Shown piece by piece: positions 21,706 to 33,971 of a stretch of DNA of 64,000 bases; the first letter of the stretch is position 1; each line of letters begins with the position of its first letter. A program made the position numbers and the translations under genes. A model generated the notes under the pieces. It did not search any database, was not told the origin of the DNA, and was given only the letters and a program-made list of their open reading frames with translations. The stretch covers positions 62,001-126,000 of the forward strand of contig JAKEKT010000031.1 in assembly GCA_021495925.1 (NCBI GenBank), in the 5' to 3' direction. Source of the stretch: Diplodia intermedia (Eukaryota; Ascomycota; Dothideomycetes; Botryosphaeriales; Botryosphaeriaceae).

Positions 21706-24700
21706 ATGGCAGACATCAGCCCCACCACCAGATCCTCCCCCGACCATTCTCCCGCATCACATCCTCCTCCTCAATCATCATCATCATCGCACCACCAAAA
21801 CCACCACCACCATCATCATCATCACAGCCACCACAACCTCTTCTCCCGCTTCCGCCTCACAAACCCCTTCGCCTCCTCGGCCACCGCCACCACCGACGGC
21901 AACTCCCGCCGCAAGAGCAGCACCAAAATGCCCGACGCCACCAGCCCGAACAATCCGGCATTCAGGATGAGCGGCGGGAACAACAACAACAGCAACAACA
22001 ACAACAACAACAACGCACCCGCGACGCTCAAGAAGCGGGACCGAAACAGCCTCGGCAGCAAGCTCCCCTGGGCGAGGAAGGACAGCAGCGTCGCCGTCGC
22101 CGGCAGCAACGCCACCACCACCACCACCACTTCGCCGTCGACCAACGCGTCGACGACGAACCTGCCGCTGATGACCGAGGACGTGTCCGCCGGTGCCGAG
22201 AGCAGCAGCAACAGCGGCGGCGGCGGCTTCGCGCGAACGATCAAGCGGACGGCGTCGGCGGGGAGCCTGGGGAAGCTGCTGGGCGAGCGGCTGCTGGGCG
22301 TGACGTCGGGGACGAGCAAGGGGAAGGGGAGAAGTGACGACAACAACAACGGTGCCGCCGCCGACGCCACCACGGGCGGCGCGGCGGCCCGGCAGCCGTC
22401 GGGGTCGGCGTCGGGGTCTGGGTCGTCGGCGGCGTCGTCGACGGTGGGCGCGGCGTGGCAGAAGGCGCGGAAGAGGTTCAGCGCGGGCAGCGCTGCTAGC
22501 GCTGCTACTACCGCCAACACGTCCGTGGACGCCACGGCCGGTGGCCAGCAGGAGGAGGGGGAGGACGCTGGGGGGAGCAGGCCGGGCAGCGCGGCGGGCG
22601 GGCTGCTGCTGAGCAGGAGCAATGCGGTGAAGAGTGGGAAGGGGGGGAGGGCCAGTTGGGGGAGCATCACTACCGCCGCCGCGCCGTCGACGGATGCCGG
22701 CGCGAGCAAGACGACCGCCGGGGGCGGCGGCGCGATGAACAACAGCAACGGCGGCCACATTTCATTCTCTAGCAGCACGAACCTGACGGACGGGGCGGTT
22801 GCGAGTGTCGATGAGGCGGGCAGGGGGGGCCGGCGGCGCAAGACGTCGTCGACGCTGTCCGGGCTCGTGGGCGGAAAGGGGCTGGGACTCGGGCTGGGAG
22901 GCTCGGGGCTCGCCATGACGCCCAGCGCGGCAGCAGCAGAGGGCAACCCGGACGACGACGACGACGACGATGATGATGGTGGTGGCGAGACGAAGCCCAA
23001 CACGCTCGACGGCGTCTTCGCCAACAGCCTCACCGCCGACAACCTCCAGGCCCAGGCCGCGCCGAAGAGGGAGACGTCCGCGGTGGCCGGCCCCGCCGCG
23101 ACAACCACCACCAACAAGAAGAACGGGAGAGCAAGCGTCTCCAACGCCGCCGACGCCCTGGCTCGCCGGATGAAGATCCACCGCAGCAGCGCCGCTCCCA
23201 AGCGCAGCTCCTCCCTCGACGCCGCAATGCACCTCAACACCAGCACCAAGGCAAACACGACCACCACCGCCGCCCTCGGCCGCAGGAAGTCCGACAGCGC
23301 CAGCACCCTCCTCGCCACGCCCGCCAAACTCATGCGATATCGGTCCTTCCTAACATCCACCACCACGGGGAGCGGCAGCGGCGGCGAAAGCAACAGCAAA
23401 GACAAAAGAAACAACCGCTTCGCCACCCAAAACCCCAACGCCTCGACGACCGCCCTCCGCGGGCCCTCGCGCACGCCGTCGTCCGAGTCGGGCGCCAGCC
23501 TGCCGCCCGTCTGCGCCGCCGCCCGCCAGCACGATCTGCCCGGCGCCATCGTCGCGTCGTCGTATCCGGCGGGGCTGACGAGCCTGTCCAGCCCGAACCT
23601 GCTGCTGCTGCCGCCGCTGCCGTACAACAACAACAACAACAACAGGACGAACGGCGGCGGCGACGACGACAACAGCGACGAGAGGTGGCAGCAGCAGCAG
23701 CAGCAGCGACGCGCCGAGGCGGCGGCGCCGACGCCTATGCATACGCCTATTCCCTCCTCGCCGCCCGCTGCTGTTGTTGCTGGTGGGGGGGACAGAAGCA
23801 GCAACAGCAAGAACCACCACCACCACCACCACCACCCCGCGACCAACACCAACAACAACAACAGCAACAAGAGGGACTCGTCGCCGCCGATGCTGCCCGA
23901 GCTGCCGCCGCCGAGCGACGACTACCAGTTGCTGGGCGACTTCTCCCTGCCCGACTTCGAGCTGGTCGACGGCGCCGACGGGCGGGCGGAGTGGGTGGAC
24001 AGGGGGACGGGGAGGGTGCTGCTGATACGCGGCGATGGGGAGGTGGGAGAGGAGGACGAGGACGGGGACGAGGACGATGCGAGGAGGGAGGTTTCTGAGT
24101 GGCGGAGGAGGAAGAGGTTGCTGGTCGTGGCGAGTGATCGCGCCGCGGATAAGGAGGAGGAGGAGCGGGAGGGCGAGGAGCGGCCACGGCGGCCGTCGCG
24201 GTCGTCGGCGGATGGTGGGCGTGATCAGGCGAAGAGGACGGAGATTTGGGTCGAGGAGCTGAAGAAGGATCGAGGGGCGGCGAGAGAAGAAGAAGGAGAA
24301 GAAGGAGAAGTGGCCAAGGACGTGGGGCCCGGGGCGTGTGCGAAGGATGTAGATGGTGGTGGTGGTGGTGGTGGTAGCAGCGGAGGAGACAACAGGCTGT
24401 CGGCCGGCCTGCTCGGTGCGAGCCTGCGCTCCCCTTCAGCCAGGAGCTTGACTCCGCGGCCGAACCCCGCACAGATTGCTGCCGCCCACGAGCTGGCTGT
24501 CAGAGGGCGGGCGACGCTCGTGGAGCCGGGGAAGAGGAAGGTGCACGACCGCACGATCCCGTCGCAGGGGTCGTCGGTGTACTCGGCGCCGGATACCTCG
24601 CCCGCCTCGCCCTTGACGCCGCCGACGTCTTCGGGCACGCCGATCCCGCTGGACAACGAGTATGTCAAGGATATCCAGACTGATCTTGTCGACGACAGGT

Positions 24701-24741
24701 GGGCGGACTACGGGCCGTTCAACGAGGCGAGGGTGCCGTAG
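21706..24741 (+). CDS. Low-complexity protein with many homopolymeric runs, unknown function
   Basis: This uninterrupted frame gives 1011 residues from the ATG at 21,706 (AAAAAATGGC); the frame extends upstream only to a GTG. I do not recognise a family. The protein is built of simple runs: a His-rich block (about 28-44), an Asn-rich block (about 92-103), Thr runs, an Asp run (about 415-424), Asn, Gln, His and Asn runs between 640 and 725, Glu/Asp-rich acidic stretches near 785-800 and 820-880, and a Gly run near 888. Two parts look like real conserved sequence. One is residues 730-775, with the segment YQLLGDFSLPDFELVDG followed by WVDRGTGRVLLIRG. The other is the C-terminus, with PRPNPAQIAAAHELAVRGRA and the last 30 residues ending YGPFNEARVP. 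It ends 142 bases before the convergent MON1 stop. A disordered scaffold is the most cautious reading. Confidence 0.75.
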   Translation: MADISPTTRSSPDHSPASHPPPQSSSSSHHQNHHHHHHHHSHHNLFSRFRLTNPFASSATATTDGNSRRKSSTKMPDATSPNNPAFRMSGGNNNNSNNNNNNNAPATLKKRDRNSLGSKLPWARKDSSVAVAGSNATTTTTTSPSTNASTTNLPLMTEDVSAGAESSSNSGGGGFARTIKRTASAGSLGKLLGERLLGVTSGTSKGKGRSDDNNNGAAADATTGGAAARQPSGSASGSGSSAASSTVGAAWQKARKRFSAGSAASAATTANTSVDATAGGQQEEGEDAGGSRPGSAAGGLLLSRSNAVKSGKGGRASWGSITTAAAPSTDAGASKTTAGGGGAMNNSNGGHISFSSSTNLTDGAVASVDEAGRGGRRRKTSSTLSGLVGGKGLGLGLGGSGLAMTPSAAAAEGNPDDDDDDDDDGGGETKPNTLDGVFANSLTADNLQAQAAPKRETSAVAGPAATTTTNKKNGRASVSNAADALARRMKIHRSSAAPKRSSSLDAAMHLNTSTKANTTTTAALGRRKSDSASTLLATPAKLMRYRSFLTSTTTGSGSGGESNSKDKRNNRFATQNPNASTTALRGPSRTPSSESGASLPPVCAAARQHDLPGAIVASSYPAGLTSLSSPNLLLLPPLPYNNNNNNRTNGGGDDDNSDERWQQQQQQRRAEAAAPTPMHTPIPSSPPAAVVAGGGDRSSNSKNHHHHHHHPATNTNNNNSNKRDSSPPMLPELPPPSDDYQLLGDFSLPDFELVDGADGRAEWVDRGTGRVLLIRGDGEVGEEDEDGDEDDARREVSEWRRRKRLLVVASDRAADKEEEEREGEERPRRPSRSSADGGRDQAKRTEIWVEELKKDRGAAREEEGEEGEVAKDVGPGACAKDVDGGGGGGGSSGGDNRLSAGLLGASLRSPSARSLTPRPNPAQIAAAHELAVRGRATLVEPGKRKVHDRTIPSQGSSVYSAPDTSPASPLTPPTSSGTPIPLDNEYVKDIQTDLVDDRWADYGPFNEARVP
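21790..24375 (+). repeat. Dispersed triplet microsatellites inside the 1011-residue gene
   Basis: Runs of CAC/CAT (21,790-21,835 and 23,814-23,838), AAC (21,979-22,014, 23,626-23,642 and 23,846-23,862), GAC/GAT (22,950-22,980), CAG (23,689-23,705) and GGT (24,354-24,375) all keep the triplet frame. Coding triplets dominate and neighbouring genes lack comparable density. Confidence 0.85.
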
Positions 24742-24883
24742 TAGGACCAGGCGGTGGAAAAAGTTGTGAATTGCATTTCAAAGTAACCGAACAACAAAGC
24801 GTCAAAAAACATGAAGTCTTTCCGTTACCTGGATCAATAATCACTCGTTGTTGCTTGGTATATTACACGTTCTTAGTCTGGGT

Positions 24884-27019
24884 TCAAAACACGGCGCCTC
24901 CGATGATGAAGACACGTTCTTCTTCTCTTCGCACCCATTGGATGACCTTGTTGGCGGCCTGTGCCAATGCTGTGCGAGATGTGGTGCCCGGTGCGATGGC
25001 ATACAGTTCGAAGAGCGGTGTCGTCCACGCGAGACTGATGTGATGTGTACTCGTGCTGTGGTGGATCTTGAGGTGGGTAGGCCGAGTATGCAGGTGTGAG
25101 TGCAGTTGTGCATAGAGGCTTATGAGTCTAGGCGATGTCCGTTAGGCTCTGTCGTCAAACACGAGGGCACTCACTTACAGGCGACGGTCCAGCTCCGTCT
25201 TGAAGTGTGGGTCGTACGACGGCATGGTGAATTGCACGTTGCCACGAGACTTGTAGATGAAATGTCGAAGAACAGTGCCCGGCACGATATCTGTGCACGA
25301 GAGCCGGCCTCGGTTGACGGCTGTCCGGATGGCCTGGAGGCTGCCGTTCTTCTCGAGTTGCTGCATACAAGGTTAGCTGGACTGGATGCTTGGACTGGTG
25401 GCAAGGAACGCACGTTGACCAGCTGGTCTCTCATCTCTCTCATTTCGAAGAAGCTCTCCTTGTTCGCACTAATCAGGAGTATTGCGACCTCGCTTTCCTG
25501 TGCAGATGAGGTCGACGGCCGCTCGGCGGCGGGGTCCAGGTTGTTCTCGTTGACGTTTATAAAGCTGACGTACATGTAAAGGTAGCCAGTGTTGTTAAAG
25601 CCGGGCAGACAAAGGGGAATCCAGTTCTCGCCCCCCGCAGCCTTCACGCTGCCGGCCTCGAAGAGCATGTTGAAGATGAGCTGGAGATCACCAGGATGGA
25701 GGGAATGCTTCTTCGGCCGCACCACGCTAACGAGGCGCCCGGCTGCGACGAGCAGCCCGTACAGGAGGTTGGGGGAGCGCATTTGTAGGAGCGTACTGTC
25801 AATTACCTTGCGATGCGATTTTCTCAGCCGCAAGCATTCAAGCGCAGAGAGAAGTGTGGATGGCGAGCCTCGGGTGAAGCCGTCGGCGAGGGCCGACAGG
25901 AGCGTCTCGGTGCCTTGCAGTGGTCTCCGTAGGTCTGTGGATGCCCTGGCACGGAACATGCGTTCCATACTTGGCAGCGTGAGGGTTGAGAGGATCTGCA
26001 TGTACAGCGACTCCAGCTGGGTCCGCAGCTGTCCGTCACTTTCACCAAGCTTGCTGATGGCAACCAGATTCAGCGGGCCCTTGGACAGCACGACGAAACG
26101 CACGCCGCCCGCAGTGAATCCCTTGAGCACGTTATCGGCATCTTGGTAGAAGGAGATGATGGTCTGGACAACGCCGATTGTGTTCGCGATGAGCTGGTCG
26201 TCACCGTGTCGGCTGTATATGGGCTTGCCGGCCGATGACAGAATAAGGTAGTGCTTCAATTTGGATCTCCATTGATACGTCAAAACCTCTGCATGCAGCA
26301 GGACCATCAGCGAGCTTCTTCTGGAGCGGGAGGACCGCCTGACCTTCGTTTGAACCGTCTGCCCTGAACTCCTCCAGCTCGTCGAACTCGCGTTCGAAGG
26401 CCATCCTGAACGACGCATCTTCCGGAAACAGCGCCGCCTCATTGTCTACATTGGGAAAAGCACCCCCCAGCGATCTCCATACCGAGCGTTCGTGCTCGGG
26501 AATGACCTCTCCGAGCATGCTCTCTACATCCGCGGCCGTCTCCAGGGTCGGCACATAGCTCTTCACGCTCGTAGCATCGCCGGCCTCGCTGGCGCTGGCG
26601 CTGGGGCCGACGCGGGGGCTGTTGAAACTGAAGCGGCGCGAGGCGGGCGAGGCAATGACATCACGCAACGTGTCGCTGTAGGACTGCACGTCATGGATGG
26701 ACAGGGCGGTGGTGGCCTTGGACTGCAGCGAGGGGCGGGGCGAGCCGTTGGCGCTGGCGCTGAAGCGGAACGAGTCTGTCGACGCCTTCGCGGCCAGGTT
26801 GCGCGGGCGCGGCGGCAGCGGCGGCGGGGTGCTTTCGCGCGACGGCGCCTGCGGTGCGTCGTCCTGCGCAAGGTCGTCGGGAGCACGGGGGTCGAAGTCT
26901 TTCGCAGCGGTGGTGGCCTCGGGCTCGCCCTCTCCGCCGTGGCTCGAGCTCGGGCGCGGGCTGTCGGGCTCTGCGGGCGCGGGCGCGGGCTGCGGCTCCG
27001 CGGGCTGCGGCTCAGCCAT
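24884..27019 (-). CDS. MON1: Vacuolar fusion protein MON1
   Basis: The model is complement(join(24884..25118, 25179..25360, 25414..26288, 26344..27019)), 655 residues. With Ccz1, Mon1 forms the exchange factor that activates the Rab7 homologue Ypt7 at late endosomes and the vacuole, for membrane fusion and autophagy. The N-terminal 225 residues are Pro/Ser/Ala-rich and acidic, probably disordered. The conserved core begins with a WRSKLKHYLILSSAGKPIY segment typical of the first longin domain of Mon1, followed by SRHGDDQLIANTIG and the later longin folds. The C-terminus THLKIHH ... LAWTTPLFELY ... WVRREEERVFIIGGAVF is the family ending. The first intron has an unusual GTCAGG donor, but it is the junction that restores the conserved frame. 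The gene is divergent from the MAPKKK and convergent with the low-complexity gene. Confidence 0.94.
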
Positions 27020-27996
27020 GGACGGGTTGGAGGCGTGCAGTCAGTCGGGCATGGGCGCAGGCGCCGGGGCTCGTTGCGGTGCGCGGTCGTGGAGAGGGAG
27101 TCGGCAGTGAGCGACGCCGGGGCGCGAGTAAGGCTGGGCTGGGGCCCGTCGGGAAAGTCGATGCGCTAAGGCAACCTTCCGCAGCGCGCGACTGGACTGG
27201 TCTCTGCCTCAGCTGGGGGCAGCGATTGTGCACTCGAGCTGCGCGCTGCCACGTCTGACCTCCCCAGCCCGACAATTCGCGCACCTTCGCCGCCGCTCCA
27301 AGCCTCTCCTCGCGCGCCTCTCGCCGGCGACCGACCCCCCAGAGCCGGCTGTGTGCTAAAGCGACCCTCATCTCCGCCCCTCACGCCCGCCGCCTGAGGC
27401 CTCGTATCAGCGAAACCCCCGACTGCGCCCACAGCTCCCAGACACCGAGCCCGCCAGCCCGCGACCGCGCCCGAGACCCCCAGGCCCACGACCGTCGCCC
27501 CCCGCGCCTCTCTCGACCGCATCGCACAATTGCGCCGCTCGCCCTCGACGTCACATGCGCGCCGGCTGAGCTGTCTACGGGCACTGCCGCCAGGTCAACA
27601 CCTGCGCCTCTCCGCGCCCAACCAACGCGCGCTGCCCTGTCGCCCGCGACTCGGAAATACGGCGCTTGATCGACGCACCTCGATGCTGTGGCCGTCGTCC
27701 GCAAAAAGTGCTCCTCCCCCCTATAGGAGCCTTTACGAGCGACGACTTTCTCATGACCGGTTCATGAGCTAGACGCAACCAGATACATAAAAGACGATTT
27801 CAATTGCACGCGCTCCCGGTCCGGCTGAGCCTGCGCGTGCCCCGACCCCGCCGCAGACCTGTCGGAGACGCGCGCACAAAGAGAAGACGCTGCCAGCGCC
27901 CATCGCTTGCAGCGCGCGCACAGCTGCTTGTACTCTGACCCTCGCCGCAAGTGCTCCGGAAGGCTCAAGCGTCCCCTCCGCTCCATTCCTCCAGCC
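27020..27996. promoter_or_regulatory. Divergent upstream region shared by MON1 and the MAPKKK gene
   Basis: These 977 bases separate two head-to-head start codons, so both promoters must lie here or in the leaders. The sequence is strongly GC/C-rich. A CCCCCTATAGGAGC stretch near 27,716 and an AT-rich ACATAAAAGACG stretch near 27,784 are possible core-promoter elements for the plus-strand gene. Assignment is from position only. Confidence 0.4.
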
Positions 27997-28245
27997 ATGC
28001 ACAGCTCACGGCAGCAATACATACCGCCTCCCCCACCGCCTGGCCAGCCCTCCACCTCCCATGGCATGACATTACCGCCGCCGCCGCCTCGCCCTGCGAC
28101 AAGCGGTGCCCACGGCGGATACGCTCTGCCAGGCCCGCCGCCGGGAGGGCCGCCAACAACATACTGGAACAGGTCGAATTATCTGCCGCCACCAAACAAC
28201 GCGGCGCCACATCCTACATACAACCCGAATGCCTACAATACGTAC

Positions 28246-28277
<32 letters not shown>

Positions 28278-31200
28278 GAATTATTTAAGCAACCAGCTTC
28301 CTCCAGAAGGCCAGCCGTTGACGTCGGCAACGTACATTCCCTTTGGTGAATCCTTTGGTCCAGGTGTTGGGATCCCGCCGCTCCATACGCAATCCGACTA
28401 CTCCAACAATTACTACTATCCATACCAGCAAGACCTGGGCCAATCGACCGACAATGGCTCGAGAGGAACCCCGAGCGCCGCGCTGCCTACGCCACCGGAA
28501 GAACTCAGCACTACAAATTATCAAAATGGCCAGTACCACCAACCGCCCGTCCACCACCAGTCGCTGCACGGCGAAGGAAATCCGGCCGACGTCCCTCTTT
28601 CTCCGTCCGACCCTGCGTGGCAATGGCCTTTGGATCGCGTGCTCATCTGGCTTGCCACAAACGGTTTCTCCAATGATTGGCAGGAGACTTTCAAGCAGCT
28701 GGATCTGCACGGATCTGCATTTCTGGACCTGGGCAGAGGGCACGGTCCCAAGGGAAACGTGGCTATGATGCATCAAACAATTTTTCCGAAGCTGGCTGAA
28801 ATTAGCAAGGCGAGTGGAACCAATTGGGAGCTGTCTCGGGACCGTGACGAAGGCAAGCGGTTACGCCGGCTGGTCAAGACCATCGTGGACAACGGAGGGC
28901 ACCCGTCGAGCGCAAGGCTTCCAAACAGGCGTGCCTCCAGGACGTTTGGGCCGACCACCGTGTCCGCTGGGACAGACGGCACCATGGAGAACTCCCCGAA
29001 CCTCAACCAGTCGGCTGAATTCGACCGTTCCAACCCCCCGACAGCCAGCGTCGACGTGGAGAGTCCCGGCAAGCACGGGCAATTAGGTGGGTTTCATTCT
29101 CCTGCGACAAACAATCCGAGACGCATCTCGACCCAGCGCAATTTCACGGTCCCGTCACTGAGTCAGCCCGATCACGTGTCAGAAACGTCGAATAGGAGTG
29201 TGTACACGGAGAAGATCTTGAGACAGCTGGGAGATGGCACGTCATCTAAAAGACACAGCCCGAACGCGTCTGGTGATTACGGCGGCCCAAGGTCCGCGAG
29301 CCCACAGCACAGTCCAGGGCTGGGCGCCGCAAGTCTCGCCGTGGGTCAGTCCGCGCAGCAGAAAAGTAGATATTACGGCGGCCATGACCGCGCCAACTCG
29401 TCCGAGTCAACTGTCTCGAGCCTTGCCGCCTATGGTCCATATCCAGTGTCCAATCCACTTTCGGGGAAACTAGAAGGGAGGCGCAACGGCATTGAAGGCG
29501 CCCGTCCCGTGGATGCCACAGGCCGTCATTACAGCCAGGATCCCGAACGGAGTGCGAAGGAGCATAAAAGCTTCCTCTCCAACTTGCGCTTGCCTGGGAA
29601 GAAGAGGAAGGACGACAGCCACCCATCACCAGACGAGTTCAGTCTTGAGTCGCCTACCAGCCCCAACACAGGCATGCGCCACCTACCGCCGAATGCGCCC
29701 TACAGGGGAACGAGTTTAAATTCCAGCGACACCTCGTTGAACGAGCGTCCGCCATCCAGACGGTCTGCACAGAATGACTCCGACACAACCCACGGCATGC
29801 GCCCTCGAGCTCCTACGAGAGAGTCGGAGCCTAGGATGTCGGAGCCCAGAAGATTCTTTTTCGTAACTCCCGATGGCTGGAACTACAGGCTTGTAGACGT
29901 CACTGGAATCGACTCTGCCGCCAAACTGCGGGAGCATATCTGCTGGAACCTCTCAATCCAAAATAGCAAGGACGCCACCCTTCACCTAACATCGCCCGGC
30001 CAGACGGAGCACGACGAAGCGCTTTCCGACGCTCTTCTCATGCAAGCCCGCCGGATTGCTGACAGTTCAGGAACGCTCAAGGTCTACGTCAACGTGCCAC
30101 TCCCGCCAGCTGGTCCCTCGGCCATTGGGCTTGGAGTGAGTGGCACCTCGCCTTACGGCCGCATGTCAATCACTGGAAATGCGCTTCATCCCGACACCCT
30201 GGCACGGCTCAGTATGGCAGGAAACCACCACGTCGAGTCTCCGAGGTCCAGTGATTCAACATTGGTTCCTGCGCAATGGCGGGACAACAAGCACCTCCCC
30301 CATATCTCAAAGAGCGAAGAGGTTCCAGCAGTGGTGCCGAAATCGGATCCGCAGTGGGATTCCGGAAACAGCAATCTTTCAGAACAAGAGCGACGGGATA
30401 TTCTCGAGGCCGCGGCCGAGGCTCATCGGCGCGAGACGGCCAAGAAGCAGAAGGAGTATCTCGACAAGAGGAGAAGGCAGATTGCGAAGGAAGCCTCGCC
30501 CATCGACCCGCCGAGTGCGTTGGGCTACATTCGGAAAGAAGTGATCGACTTTGACGAGCGCCGCGATTCCCCATACGAAGATGGCCGGAGACCGGACGGC
30601 TTCGAGCGCGGCAGACCCAAGCAGCTTGTGCCGCTCCGCGAGCCCCCTCCTGCACCCAAGGTTGAGACGGAGACGCTCATCAAGGCGAACTCGCTCAGCA
30701 AGCGAGAGGGCAAGGGACGAGACTCGTGGCCAGAAGACGAATCATCAAGCAAGAGGGGCTCTGGCGAGCACCCCGGCTCTGACACCGAAAAACACTCTCG
30801 CCGCTTAGCTATCCCGGAGACGCCACTTGTTTCGATGGGCATTGGTGCTGCGCTTCTGGGAGTTGGCAAGATTGGCGGTATGGTTGGCGCCCCGTCGCGC
30901 CGACACCCCAAGCCTAGCCCCACCCTCAGCGCGTCGCCTTCATTCCTCACGCCCACGGATAAAGATGGCAAACCTCCGAGATCTATGGCAATGGTCGATT
31001 TCAGTCATACTGCGCCTCGTAGTGGAAGTCCAGGTGGGTCCCCTCGCAGTCCAGGCGACATAACAATGAGCAAAGGCAAAGTTCCGTTCGTGATTCCTGA
31101 CTATGTACAAGCCGCTCAAGATCGCACGTCCCCGGAGAAGCCGTCGTTATCGCTAGAAATGCCCCAGAACGCCGCCATCTCGAAGCTCAAGCAGCTTGAA

Positions 31201-33084
31201 GACGCGTCGAACCAGTCGCCAGACGTTAGCCCGAACACGGCCGGCCCGAACGAAACCGACCTCCACCGAATGATGTCGACGCGGTCGTACGGGCCGAACT
31301 TGGATTTCAAGGAGGATCCTGTCGAGTTTTCTCAATCACCTGCTGCTGCCGCTGACGATTCAGATGACGATTCGGATGATGGCCTGTTCGCGATCCCGCT
31401 GACCCACAAGACCCCGCCGCGCACCGCAACTAGCAGCAGCTCACCTACCCTGAACGACGAACCAATAATCGAGCGCCCCCCTATGGCCATCAGGACGCCG
31501 TCCAAAGTACGCATCCAGTCGCCAGAACGAACGCACAGCGACCATGAGGAGATGAAGGACAGAAGCCGGAGTATTGAACGATTCATCCCCCACGCCGGGG
31601 GCTCAGGGCCGTGGTCTCTTGACTCGCCCGAGGAGGGCAAGGCTTTCAACAGGCGGGAATCCTTCGCCAGCGATATCTGGGCCAACCGTCCTCCCCCCGA
31701 GGCCCTCGTGGAGCACCTCGACGAATTCTTCCCGAACGTCAACCTGGATCAGCCGATTATGGATGAAGAGACGCCTGGTTCGCCAGCGTCGCCCTCGACG
31801 GAGGAGAAGAGAGGGCTTGTGGCGTCCCAAGAGCCGAGCCGTGTGCCCACCCCGATGGCTGCCCCCGAAGACGAGGGCACGTTGCGCCCCGAGAACGTCT
31901 CAAGCTTGCAGCGCGGCGACACGGTCATGTCAATGGCACACAGGAACATGAGGAAGGCTGGAGGTCTCAGCCGCACCAAGTCTATTCGTGAAACGGTCAA
32001 GTCGCAATACCAGTCCATGGAGAAGAGAGCCGCACCGTCGCGGGTCAACACGCTGAAGTCTGGCGACATCGTCCGCAGAAAGAGTACCAAGATGTTTGGT
32101 GCCAGAATTGAGCAGGTCAGGCCGCCTCGTGGAAGCCGCATGATCACACTGGATACCATTCAAGATAGCCAGCCCACGAACCATCCACAGCGCCAGCCAA
32201 CCTTCAAATGGATGAAGGGTCAACTGATTGGCAAAGGAACGTTTGGCAAGGTGTACCTCGGTATGAACATGACCACTGGAGAGCTGATTGCTGTCAAACA
32301 AGTCGAGGTGAAGCCCAATGAGGACAAGGAGCGGATGAAGGAGCTGGTGAAAGCTCTCGACGTTGAGATCGACACGATGCAGCATCTGGATCACCCGAAC
32401 ATTGTGCAGTACCTGGGTTGCGAGCGCCAGGATTCTTCCATTTCCATCTTCCTGGAATATATTCCCGGTGGCAGTATTGGCAGCTGTCTGCGCAAGCACG
32501 GCAAGTTCGAGGAGGCCGTCGTCTCTTCGCTCACACGCCAGACGCTCAGCGGTCTTGCTTATCTTCACCGCGAGGGCATTCTCCACCGCGATCTCAAGGC
32601 CGACAACATCCTGCTCGACCTCGACGGCACCTGCAAGATCTCCGACTTCGGTATTTCCAAGAAGTCGGACAACATCTACGGCAACGACATCACCAACAGC
32701 ATGCAGGGATCCGTCTTCTGGATGGCTCCCGAGGTCATCCGCAGCCAGGGCCAGGGCTACAGCGCCAAGGTCGACATCTGGTCGCTGGGCTGCGTGGTGC
32801 TGGAGATGTTCGCCGGTCGGCGTCCGTGGTCCAAGGAGGAGGCCATCGGCGCCATCTACAAGCTGGGCTCGCTCAACCAGGCGCCGCCGATCCCCGACGA
32901 CGTCTCGCAGAACATCAGCCCAGCCGCCGTCTCCTTCATGTACGACTGCTTCACCATCGACCCGTCGGACCGCCCCACGGCCGACACACTGCTGCGCGCG
33001 CCTTTCTGCTTCTTCGATCACAACTACAACTTCTTGGACACGGAGCTGTACGGGAAGATCAGAGGGGCTTTTGACCATCGTTAA
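27997..33084 (+). CDS. BCK1: BCK1-type MAP kinase kinase kinase, cell-wall integrity pathway
   Basis: This uninterrupted frame encodes 1695 residues from the ATG at 27,997 (CAGCCATGC); the frame is open upstream without an ATG. By family knowledge, Bck1/MkhA/Mik1 kinases act below protein kinase C and phosphorylate the MAPKK Mkk1 in the cell-wall-stress cascade. Visible parts: Pro-rich N-terminus; an eleven-Gln run (84-94); a SAM-like region (about 207-290, WPLDRVLIWLATNGF); a Ras-association-like domain (about 615-705, FFFVTPDGWNYRLVDV); a long Ser/Pro-rich linker; and a C-terminal kinase domain (about 1404-1680). The kinase has the glycine loop GKGTFG (1412-1417), catalytic HRDLKADN with Asp1532, DFG at 1550-1552, and GSVFWMAPEV, typical of STE11-like kinases. 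All key catalytic residues are present. Several SP/TP pairs in the linker are possible phosphosites. Confidence 0.95.
28246..28278 (+). repeat. BCK1: CAG/CAA run encoding poly-Gln
   Basis: Eleven consecutive glutamine codons, ten CAG and one CAA, lie in the disordered N-terminus of the MAPKKK. The single CAA interruption may slow slippage. Confidence 0.95.
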
Positions 33085-33344
33085 GGTGGTTACTTTTGCC
33101 GCCATTCGGTCCCCCTGTCGATTTCTTGACATATTCTTTTTCCATTCTCCTTCGCTGCCGAGTCAGTCTTTACAGGATAATTCCTTTTAGTAATATTTGC
33201 CATCTACGGTTGGATTGGGAGGACAAGATGTTGCGAACTTCAGGTGTAGGGGCAAACGGTAGGGATGCTCGTTATTTTGGAAAAGAAAAAAACAGGATAT
33301 TCATGCTCGGATTTGTGGATGGTCATATATTATACAGGTTTTTA

Positions 33345-33367
33345 GAGAGAGAGAGAAAGAGAGAGAG
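33345..33367 (+). repeat. (GA)n microsatellite
   Basis: A run of about eleven GA/AGA units with one AAAG interruption lies in the 3' flank of the MAPKKK gene. Confidence 0.8.
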
Positions 33368-33971
33368 CTGTTGTTGTTGCGTTAGGCCGAGTTTGTTTGC
33401 GGCTTGCTTCGATCCTTTTTTCTTCTTCTTCTTCTATTTCTCCACGGATTTTGTTGCAAGCAAGCTCGTTTTTTCCAACAAAAAATACCCAGAAGCAGCG
33501 CGGCGTCAAAGGCAAGGAAAGCGTGCTTTGTCCTTTTCTTCTCTATGTTTATTTGTCTATAGCAAATATCGACTCTACGGTTCCAGTTTTTTTCTTTGTC
33601 TTTTTTTTCCCCCCTTCTTCTCGTGCGCGCTGTCTTCAATTCCTTTTCCTGGCTTTCTCCGCTGAGCGAGCGAGTACAGATGTGCGTCTCCTTTGCGTCA
33701 CCCCTTTTTTTTCGTTTTTCTTTTTATACCTACTATCTGCCGGCCTCACCCGGTGCGTTCCTTTGAGTCGTGCCGCTGAGCCTCTTGAAACATTTCTTGG
33801 TGCTTTGCGTTGTGGTCGAATGCCGGATGAGCACACACATACCAGGTGCTAGTCCTCTTTTGCCTTTACTTTCCTTTTCTTCATATTGTTCCGGTCTGTT
33901 TATACGGCACGGGCTGCGGCTCTGGAAATGACGGAGACACGGGTGGAGATGGGGATTGCGCATGCGCTTGG

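Noticed and set aside
21822..23870. A 682-codon open frame on the minus strand
   Set aside because: It lies antisense to the low-complexity gene and is made of Leu, Val and Ser runs that are the complement of sense triplet repeats. No start context or family motif supports it.
31930..33132. A 400-codon minus-strand frame opposite the MAPKKK kinase domain
   Set aside because: The plus strand holds an unmistakable kinase with all catalytic residues; the antisense frame is accidental.
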